Positions 1-5,728 of a stretch of 10,877 bases of DNA are shown in pieces; within the stretch, counting starts at the first letter, position 1, and each line of letters opens with the position of its first letter. Below the pieces are notes generated by a model. That model searched no databases, was not told the origin of the DNA, and saw only the letters and a list, made by a program, of their open reading frames with translations. Source of the stretch: DASVEE01 sp036399695 (GTDB taxonomy: Bacteria > Acidobacteriota > Thermoanaerobaculia > Gp7-AA8); NCBI GenBank assembly GCA_036399695.1, contig DASWMP010000235.1, positions 1-10,877 on the forward strand. The letters are read 5' to 3'. The translations under genes and the position numbers were made by a program.

Positions 1-129
1 TATGCCGGGATGTTGTTGGTTGTTGGTTGCCGGTTGTTGGTGCCGGGACCAAAAACCAAAAACCAACAACGAGTCGTCCGCAGCCGCCCGCCCGCTTCCA
101 CCGACCTCTGACCACCGACCACCGACCAC
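1..129. repeat. Low-complexity spacer with long imperfect inverted repeat
   Basis: This non-coding stretch lies downstream of the last minus-strand gene. A GTTGTTGG-type left arm (12-34) pairs with a CCAAAAACC/CCAACAAC right arm (48-70), with about 19 of 23 positions complementary and a 13-nt loop. The 8-mer TGCCGGGA occurs twice (3-10 and 41-48). Next to it, 99-130 is built from near-tandem CCGACCAC units. The hairpin could end transcription of the gene finishing at 130, although it has no T-tract in that direction. Spacers of this composition may also be dispersed genomic repeats. The left edge is cut by the window. Confidence 0.6.
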
Positions 130-2562
130 CTACTGCGCGGCGGCCGGCACCACGCAGCCGTTCGTCAGCGGCGTGGCATCGGAATCGGTCGAGTAGCGTC
201 CTTCGGCGAACATCCGCACGACCACCCAGTTCTGGCTCTTGCGCGCCGCGTCTGCTTTGTTGTCCAGGTTCAGGAACATCCAGCCGCCGACGTCGCCCGT
301 GTTCAGGGCCGGGAAGAGCGGACTGCTCGTCCGCACCGCGGCGGTGGCGTTGGTCGTCGGACGGTTCGGGACACCGAAGGCGCTTCCCTGCGTCAGCACC
401 GCCGGGTTCTCCCGCTCGTCGAAGCGGACGATCTCGGCGATCGGCATCTCCGCGTTCTTCGCCAGCGACGCGCAGTCGCCCGCCAGCGCCTGCGGTGCGC
501 GCCACAGCAGCAGGTCGGTCACGAAGCCGCCGGCGCCGCCTTCGATGTAACGCGCCGCGAAGCTCGACGGCAGCGGCTGGCGGCGGTCGGCGCCTGCCTT
601 CACGCCGTCGATGTTCGTCAGGCCGGTCCAGAACGTCTGATCGAAGCGGGGCGGCAGGTACTCGCCCGCTTTGCCCCCCTCGGGGAAGGCGCGCAGATGC
701 ACCAGCGGATTGCCGCCCGCGTAGTTGCCGGTGGCGGGATCGGGACGCACCACCTCGTAGTCGCCCGTCAGGACGTTGTCGAACAGCAGCTCGTTCACGT
801 ACCAGCCGCCCGTCGGCATCGTGCCGGAGCAGGTGGCGACGAGATCCACCGTCGCGTAGCCGACCGCCGCTTCATGCGTGCCGCCGACCGCGCCGGAGCC
901 GCACATCAGCGGGAAGCTGCCGCTCGTCAGCGCCGAGCGCACGTTGTCCAGCATCGCGGCGCTGAGGCTCTGCGGCTGCCGCGCGCATTCGCCCAGTGCC
1001 GTCGGGAGGAAGTTCGGGTTCGTCTCGCCATGCTCCGCCGGGCGCCGCGTGCCCCACTCCGTGTTGATCACGCCCTTGGCCAGGATGTCGTACAGGTTGA
1101 TCGATTGGACGTCGTACCCGGTCAGCACCGTATTGAAGGTGAGCACCGGAAAGCCGTGGTCGGTCCAGAGCGTGACCTTGGCGATCTGCGGGTGGGCCGA
1201 GACGTTGGCGATGGTGAAGAGGGTCGTCACCGCGAGCGCCTGCGGCTTGTTGATCTCGACCTCGAAGTAGGGGAGCAGCAGCGTGGCTGCCGGCTGCACG
1301 GAGATGTCGCAACTGCTGGCGGCGACGTTCTGCGTGTTGGAGGTCGGGCGGAATCGCGCCTCGGCCACGGCGCAGCCGTTCGTCAGCGCCGTCGCATCGA
1401 CGGCCACGGAGTAGCGCCCCTCCGCCGACATGTTCGTCACGACCCAGCTCTGGCTCGGCCGTCCCTCGGCGCTGCTGTCGTCGAGGTCCAGGTACAGCCA
1501 GCCACCGACGTCGCCCGAGCCGGAGAGCGTCGGGAAGCCGCTCGACGAGGTCGGCACGCGCGCCGCCGTCGGCGTCATGAGAGGTGACGTGCCGAGGACC
1601 GTGGCGTTCTCCCGCTCATCGAAGCGGACGACGTAGGCGACCGGGGCGACGTTGCGGCCGAAATCGCCGCACATCGCGCTGCCGCCGAGGAGCGGCTCGC
1701 GCCACATCAGGAGATCGGTCTCGAACGAGGAGGCGCTGCCGTCGATGAAACGGGCCGCGAACGTCGAAGGAAGCGGCTGGCGGCGATCGCGGCCGGCCGT
1801 GGCGTAGCGGTCGTAGAACGTGTACGGCAGGTCGCCGTTCTTGTCGATGGCGCGGATGTGCACCATCGGCGAGCCGGCGGCGTAGTTGCCGGTCTGTGCG
1901 TTCGGTTGCACCGTGCGGTAATCGCCCGTCAGCACGTTGTCGAACAGGATCTCGTCGAAGTAGCCCGGATCGTGCGGCCCTTTCGGCGAGCAGATGCCGA
2001 CCACGTCCAGCGTGACGTAGCCGCTGGCGACGCCGGGATGCTCCTCACCGACGCGCGACGGCATGCAGGAGGTGAGGATTCCCTGCGTCAGCGCCGCGAG
2101 GACTCCTTCACGGATGGCCGGGGCGATGCGCGGATTGTTCGCGACGCAGCTCTGCGCCGCACCCGTCAGGAAGTGCGGGTTGCCCGTGACGTTGCTGGCC
2201 GAGCGGGAGCCGGGACGCGTCGTGCTGGACGTGCCGTCATCGGGGGCCACGACGCCGCGCACCAGCACGTCGTAGAGGTTGATGTCCTGCACGTCGTAGC
2301 CGGTGAGGAAGATGTTGAACGTCAGGACCGGGTAGCCCCAGTCGCTCCAGAGCGTGGCGCGGGCGATCTGCGGCTCGCGCGACGTGTTGATCACCGAGAA
2401 GATCGTCGTCCGCGCAATCGTCGCGGGCTGGTCGACGTGGACCTCGAAGTAGGGGACGAGCAGCGTCGCCGCCGGGAGGACGGCGATGTCGCAACTGTCG
2501 GACGACGCGAGGGCACCCGGAACAGCGAGGAGCAGTGCGGCGATCAGCGTCAGTGTCTTCAT
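130..2562 (-). CDS. Secreted protein with two tandem six-cysteine domains (second gene of coupled pair)
   Basis: The predicted product is 810 aa and I do not recognise its family. An N-terminal Sec signal peptide (hydrophobic core at about residues 5-16, probable cleavage after ALA at 17-19) points to export. The mature part is two copies of one domain, residues ~22-398 and ~416-804, joined by a ~17-residue linker. Cysteines sit at 24, 139, 166, 191, 298, 397 and at 418, 526, 554, 578, 697, 803; there are no others. Landmarks shared by both copies include SCDI, PYFEV, LTGYDVQ, FDNVLTGDY, DRRQPLPS, VRFDEREN, GDVGGW and NGC. The even cysteine count suggests three disulfides per domain (inference). 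The second copy lacks the SRSASN motif of the first. The start at 2562 is preferred over longer in-frame starts because it begins a clean signal peptide and overlaps the upstream stop as ATGA. No good Shine-Dalgarno precedes it, so translation is probably coupled. An exported structural, adhesive or binding role is possible but unproven. Confidence 0.9.
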   Translation of the reverse strand: MKTLTLIAALLLAVPGALASSDSCDIAVLPAATLLVPYFEVHVDQPATIARTTIFSVINTSREPQIARATLWSDWGYPVLTFNIFLTGYDVQDINLYDVLVRGVVAPDDGTSSTTRPGSRSASNVTGNPHFLTGAAQSCVANNPRIAPAIREGVLAALTQGILTSCMPSRVGEEHPGVASGYVTLDVVGICSPKGPHDPGYFDEILFDNVLTGDYRTVQPNAQTGNYAAGSPMVHIRAIDKNGDLPYTFYDRYATAGRDRRQPLPSTFAARFIDGSASSFETDLLMWREPLLGGSAMCGDFGRNVAPVAYVVRFDERENATVLGTSPLMTPTAARVPTSSSGFPTLSGSGDVGGWLYLDLDDSSAEGRPSQSWVVTNMSAEGRYSVAVDATALTNGCAVAEARFRPTSNTQNVAASSCDISVQPAATLLLPYFEVEINKPQALAVTTLFTIANVSAHPQIAKVTLWTDHGFPVLTFNTVLTGYDVQSINLYDILAKGVINTEWGTRRPAEHGETNPNFLPTALGECARQPQSLSAAMLDNVRSALTSGSFPLMCGSGAVGGTHEAAVGYATVDLVATCSGTMPTGGWYVNELLFDNVLTGDYEVVRPDPATGNYAGGNPLVHLRAFPEGGKAGEYLPPRFDQTFWTGLTNIDGVKAGADRRQPLPSSFAARYIEGGAGGFVTDLLLWRAPQALAGDCASLAKNAEMPIAEIVRFDERENPAVLTQGSAFGVPNRPTTNATAAVRTSSPLFPALNTGDVGGWMFLNLDNKADAARKSQNWVVVRMFAEGRYSTDSDATPLTNGCVVPAAAQ
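151..1317 (-). repeat. Six-cysteine domain, copy A2
   Basis: This is the C-terminal domain copy of the downstream secreted protein (residues ~416-804). Cysteine spacings are 108, 28, 24, 119 and 106 residues. It is the most diverged copy in the segment after LYDILAKG, where the SRSxSN element is replaced by unrelated sequence, and it carries an insertion before DRRQPLPS. The boundaries run from just before SCDI to just after NGC and are approximate. Confidence 0.85.
1369..2499 (-). repeat. Six-cysteine domain, copy A1
   Basis: This is the N-terminal domain copy of the downstream secreted protein (residues ~22-398). Cysteine spacings are 115, 27, 25, 107 and 99 residues. It shares the GSRSASNVTGNP stretch with copy B2 of the neighbouring gene, and at DNA level 2173-2211 is close to 3411-3449. 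This suggests recent duplication or gene conversion between the two. Confidence 0.85.
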
Positions 2563-4997
2563 GGGTTGACGTTTCCCGCGGGGCCGATCGTGGCGGGCCA
2601 TGGCGTCTGAGGGGTGCATCCGTTGCCGAGCGGTGTGGCGTTCTGCAGCGCGGCGAGGCCGCCGGGCCCGATCATGATCATCGAGGCCCAGTTCTGGCTC
2701 GCGCGATCGAGGCCGAGCGTGGCGTTGTGCATGTTCAGGTAGATCCAGCCGCCGGGATCGCCGGAGGTGAGCGGCGGCACCATCGGATCGGTCGAAACGA
2801 CGCGTCCGACGGCACCGCTCGTGACGTCGAACAGCCAGGAGTAGCCGACGTCGCCAGCCAGATTGCTGACGAAGAGGTTTTCCCGCTCGTCGAACCGGAC
2901 CACCTCGAGCGCCGGGACGACGCCGCGCGTATTCACACAATCTGCGTGAGTCTCCCGCCACAGCAGCAGCGCCGTTTCGAGGCCGGCATTCGGACTCTCG
3001 ATGTAGCGGATGGCAAAGGTGCTCGGCAGCGGCTGGCGCCGGTCGCGCGTCTTGTTCGCTGCCGGTGTGTAGCGGTCGTAGAACGTGTAGGGCATGTCCG
3101 GTACCGCGCGCAGGTGGATCAGCGGATTGCCGCCGGTGAAGGGCTGCCGCGAGGCGAAATAGAGCTGGTCGTAATCGCCGGTGAGCACGTTGTCGAAGCG
3201 GATCTCGTCGTAGTAGGCAGGATCGGTCGGCAGCGCCGGTCCGCACGTGCCGACGAGATCGACCGTCACGTAGCCGATGGCGTTGCGATGGCGCTGGCCG
3301 AGCGCACACGTGCCGGTGCCGTTCGTGAGCAGCTCGCGCGCCTGCGCCAGGATGGCCGCGTCGATCGGCACCACCGGCTGCGCGCAGGCGGCCGCGGCGC
3401 CGGCGAGAAAGTTCGGGTTGCCGGTCACGTTGCTCGCCGAGCGGGAGCCCGTGACGGTCTTGTTGTTCGTGCCCGGCACGCCGCCGTTCGCAAGGATGTC
3501 GTAAAGGCTGATGGCCTGCACGTCGTAGCCGGTGAGGAAGGCATCGAACGTCAGGACCGGGTTCGCCGAGTCGTTCCAGATCGTCACGTTCGCGATCTGC
3601 GGCTGGCGTGTGGTGTTGATGACGGTGAAGAGCGTGTTCGCCGCCTTTCCGCCGTCGTCCAGCGAGACCTCGAAATAGGGGAGCAGCAGCGTGGCCGCGG
3701 GCAGGACAGCGATGTCGCAGGAATCGTCGGCTCCCTGCGGGGCGATGATCCCCGAATGCTCGATCTCGGGCGCGCAGCCATTTCCGAGCGGCGTCGCGTC
3801 GAGCGTGGCGGTCAGGCCGGACGACGTCGACATCATGATCGACACCCAGTTCTGGGTCGGACGGACCACGTCGTAGCTCGGCTGATCGAGATTGGCGTAG
3901 AGCCAGCCACCCACATCCCCGCTGGTCATCTCCTGGAGGCGGGGGTCGCCGTCGAACGAGATCGACTCCACCAGCATCGTCCTGTGACTCTCGGGAGTCG
4001 GGTAGGGACCGACCCAGAAGAAGCCGTAGTAGTTTTCACGCTCGTCGAAGCGGATCATTTCGCCGTACCCGATCCGGCGTGTGGCCGGGTTGCAGGGCGG
4101 CATGCTCGGGTCGCGCTCGCGCCAGACGTTCATCCGCGTGTGCAGGTCCGGGCCCTGGATGTTGCGGACCGCGAAGGCGTTCGGAAGCGGCTGGCGCCGG
4201 TCGCGTTTCTTGTCGCCCGCGGGCGTGTAGCGGTCATAGAAGGTGAAAGGCAGCCGTGTGACTGCCGTGCTGCCCGCCGCGCCGCCTTCGGGAATCGCGC
4301 GGATGTGCACGAGCGCGTTCCCGCCGGTGAACGGGATGTTGTCGTTCATGTACAACTGCTGGTAGTCGCCCGTCAGCACGTTGTCGAACAGCAGCTCGTC
4401 AAAATAGGCGGGGTCGGCCGGCAGTGTCGAGGAGCAGGTCGCGGTCACGTCGATCGTGACGTAGCCGACGGCGCGCTGGTGCGTCCCGCCCTGACACTCG
4501 TTTGCCGGAGCCGTCAACAGTCGCTGGAGCTCGCGCAGCGACGCCGTGTCCAGCTTTGCCGGCATCCTCGCGCAGGCGGTCGCCGCATTCGCCAGGAAGT
4601 TCGGATTGCTGTTCTGCGAACGTGAGCCCCGCGGCGCGCTGCTGCCGCCGCCCGGCAGGATTCCCTTGCCGAGGACGTCGTGCAGGCTGATGGCCTGAAC
4701 GTCGTAGCCGGTGAGGAACACGTCGAACGTCAACGCCGGGTAAGCCATGTCCGTCCAGATCGTGACGGAGGCGATCTGCGGCTGGCGCGTGACGTTGACG
4801 ACCGTGAAGAGCGTGTTCGCGTCGCGCCCGAAATCGTCGAGCGCCACTTCGAAGTAGGGCAGCAGCAGCGTGGCTGCCGGCAACTGGGCAATGTCGCAGG
4901 AGTCGTCGTTATTGCGGGTCGTGGCCGCCATCGCCGCGGGGGTGAGGGCGAGCCACATCAGCAGCGCTGCGTGGATTACTGCCCGGACGGTCTGCAT
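2559..4997 (-). CDS. Secreted protein with two tandem six-cysteine domains (first gene of coupled pair)
   Basis: The predicted product is 812 aa, a paralogue of the protein encoded immediately downstream, and its family is not recognised. A Sec signal peptide (hydrophobic at ~8-19, probable cleavage after AMA at 22-24) is followed by two domain copies at ~32-409 and ~425-795 with a short linker. Cysteines lie at 34, 142, 168, 188, 302, 408 and at 427, 538, 564, 585, 687, 794, with none elsewhere. Conserved blocks are SCDIA-LPAATLLLPYFEV, RQPQIA, LTGYDVQ, FDNVLTGDY, FYDRYTPA, DRRQPLP, RFDEREN, SGD-GGW and TPLGNGC. An alternating hydrophobic pattern near TLFTVINTTRQPQIANVTI looks beta-rich (inference). 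The ATG at 4997 is preceded by AGGAGG (5009-5014) with an 11-nt spacer. The stop overlaps the next start as ATGA, so the two genes are almost certainly co-translated. The leader contains a weak promoter candidate and two palindromes. Confidence 0.92.
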   Translation of the reverse strand: MQTVRAVIHAALLMWLALTPAAMAATTRNNDDSCDIAQLPAATLLLPYFEVALDDFGRDANTLFTVVNVTRQPQIASVTIWTDMAYPALTFDVFLTGYDVQAISLHDVLGKGILPGGGSSAPRGSRSQNSNPNFLANAATACARMPAKLDTASLRELQRLLTAPANECQGGTHQRAVGYVTIDVTATCSSTLPADPAYFDELLFDNVLTGDYQQLYMNDNIPFTGGNALVHIRAIPEGGAAGSTAVTRLPFTFYDRYTPAGDKKRDRRQPLPNAFAVRNIQGPDLHTRMNVWRERDPSMPPCNPATRRIGYGEMIRFDERENYYGFFWVGPYPTPESHRTMLVESISFDGDPRLQEMTSGDVGGWLYANLDQPSYDVVRPTQNWVSIMMSTSSGLTATLDATPLGNGCAPEIEHSGIIAPQGADDSCDIAVLPAATLLLPYFEVSLDDGGKAANTLFTVINTTRQPQIANVTIWNDSANPVLTFDAFLTGYDVQAISLYDILANGGVPGTNNKTVTGSRSASNVTGNPNFLAGAAAACAQPVVPIDAAILAQARELLTNGTGTCALGQRHRNAIGYVTVDLVGTCGPALPTDPAYYDEIRFDNVLTGDYDQLYFASRQPFTGGNPLIHLRAVPDMPYTFYDRYTPAANKTRDRRQPLPSTFAIRYIESPNAGLETALLLWRETHADCVNTRGVVPALEVVRFDERENLFVSNLAGDVGYSWLFDVTSGAVGRVVSTDPMVPPLTSGDPGGWIYLNMHNATLGLDRASQNWASMIMIGPGGLAALQNATPLGNGCTPQTPWPATIGPAGNVNP
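2613..3725 (-). repeat. Six-cysteine domain, copy B2
   Basis: This is the C-terminal domain copy of the upstream secreted protein (residues ~425-795). Cysteine spacings are 111, 26, 21, 102 and 107 residues. It shares the SRSASNVTGNP segment with copy A1. The VRFDEREN-to-GDPGGW segment is about 38 residues, close to that of B1 and A2 in overall placement although its sequence differs. Confidence 0.85.
3771..4904 (-). repeat. Six-cysteine domain, copy B1
   Basis: This is the N-terminal domain copy of the upstream secreted protein (residues ~32-409). Cysteine spacings are 108, 26, 20, 114 and 106 residues. The segment between RFDEREN and GDVGGW is distinctive and aromatic-rich (YYGFFWVGPYP), unlike the other three copies. 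It may therefore be a variable, surface-exposed loop. Confidence 0.85.
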
Positions 4998-5043
4998 GGG
5001 GTTAAGGGCCTCCTCGTCTGATCGTCACTTCGCCGCCGCAACG

Positions 5044-5058
5044 GAGCTGACTCAGCTC
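5044..5058. promoter_or_regulatory. 15-bp perfect palindrome in leader
   Basis: The sequence GAGCTGACTCAGCTC is a perfect 7+1+7 palindrome. It lies between the promoter candidate and the ribosome-binding site of the secreted-repeat gene pair. It could be an operator or a 5'-UTR hairpin; no regulator is identified. Confidence 0.4.
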
Positions 5059-5090
5059 ACCCGGAAGGAGGTCGCCGCAAAGAGTCCGCA

Positions 5091-5104
5091 TCGGTCATGA
5101 CCGA
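5091..5104. promoter_or_regulatory. 14-bp perfect palindrome near putative transcription start
   Basis: TCGGTCATGACCGA is perfectly self-complementary. It is flanked by an outer inverted pair, CCGCAT (5086-5091) and ATGCGG (5111-5116). It sits just downstream of the candidate -10 on the minus strand, a position suited to a repressor operator. A leader hairpin is the alternative. Confidence 0.4.
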
Positions 5105-5105
5105 C

Positions 5106-5134
5106 AATTTATGCGGCTACAGCATGCAGCGCAA
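5106..5134 (-). promoter_or_regulatory. Candidate sigma70-like promoter for secreted-repeat gene pair
   Basis: On the minus strand, TTGCGC (5134-5129) is followed after 17 nt by TAAATT (5111-5106), about 110 bases before the start at 4997. The match is 3/6 and 4/6 to the E. coli consensus, so this is only a candidate. It lies in a locally AT-richer patch of an otherwise GC-rich window. Confidence 0.3.
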
Positions 5135-5195
5135 GGATTATTTGCGCGAGGTATGCGAAAAGGGAATCGCGGCAGGCCGGGGAAGGCATCGTTGC

Positions 5196-5214
5196 GGCCG
5201 GCAAGCTGCCGGCG
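5196..5214. terminator. Short GC hairpin after small secreted-protein gene
   Basis: GCCGGC (5197-5202) and GCCGGC (5208-5213) form a 6-bp stem, 7 bp with the flanking A-T pair in the loop. It lies about 28 bases past the minus-strand stop at 5241. There is no clear U-tract, so a terminator role is uncertain. Confidence 0.3.
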
Positions 5215-5240
5215 CTCCCGACGGTTACGCGCTCTGCCCC

Positions 5241-5645
5241 CTACTGCCGGACCTTCACGTCCGCGGTGCCGCTCAGGATCCGTTCGATGCGGCGGCGTTC
5301 GGCGTTCATCTCCCGGCGGTCGCGGAACGTCCGTGGGGTCTCGGCGATGGGAGTGCCGAGGAGGGAGAAGGCGTCCGGGGTCTGGCGCGACGTCGTCATC
5401 GCGGTGCCGGCCAGCGGGGCCATGATCGGCAGGTAATTGAAGCGCCAGCTCGTGCCGAGGGCGCGGAAGGAAACGGTACCGAAACCGAACTCCACACGCG
5501 GCTCCCGTTCCGGCGGCACCGGGATGTCCGCGGTCAGGCGTTGCAGATTGTCGCGGGAGTAGTCCGGTTGCACCTCTTGCTGCTGAGCGAAGAGGGACCC
5601 GGTGGCGAGCAGGAGCAGGAGCCCGAGGACGGCGTTGCGCATCAT
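5241..5645 (-). CDS. Small secreted protein of unknown function
   Basis: The predicted product is 134 aa and no family is recognised. It starts with a clear signal peptide: MMRN, a leucine-rich core at ~6-14, and likely cleavage after SLFA (20). The mature part begins QQQEVQPDY. Residues ~50-80 contain alternating hydrophobic and polar positions (EFGFGTVSFRALGTSWRF), suggesting beta strands. Residues ~105-124 form a highly charged Arg/Glu-rich segment that is probably helical. There are no cysteines. The ATG at 5645 is chosen over an upstream in-frame start at 5681 because AGGAG lies 9-10 nt before it and because the signal peptide begins there. It is transcribed away from the peptidase gene, with an 83-bp shared upstream region, and toward the secreted-repeat genes. 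The 243-bp gap with its own promoter candidate argues against a single operon with them. Confidence 0.75.
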   Translation of the reverse strand: MMRNAVLGLLLLLATGSLFAQQQEVQPDYSRDNLQRLTADIPVPPEREPRVEFGFGTVSFRALGTSWRFNYLPIMAPLAGTAMTTSRQTPDAFSLLGTPIAETPRTFRDRREMNAERRRIERILSGTADVKVRQ

Positions 5646-5728
5646 CTGTAAATTCTCCTCATGCCTTCGACGCCTCTCCATGCAAAACCGTTACAAGTTT
5701 CGGCAAACGTCTGGGCGACACTCGCGTT

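Noticed and set aside
1..130. CRISPR array in the repetitive spacer
   Set aside because: The repeats are short, imperfect and overlapping, with no constant repeat length or unique spacers, and no cas gene is present.
2563..3309. Extension of the downstream secreted-repeat protein to an upstream start at 3309
   Set aside because: The extension is Arg-rich, lies wholly inside the preceding gene, and would bury the signal peptide that begins at 2562.
2535..4625. 696-codon open frame on the plus strand opposite the secreted-repeat genes
   Set aside because: Its product is Arg/Val/Asp/His-rich, with repeats mirroring the four domain copies on the other strand. The minus-strand frame has signal peptides and conserved cysteines, so this one is a GC-rich antisense shadow.
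5097..5651. 184-codon plus-strand frame opposite the small secreted protein
   Set aside because: It has no ribosome-binding site and a biased composition. The minus-strand frame has a Shine-Dalgarno and a signal peptide.
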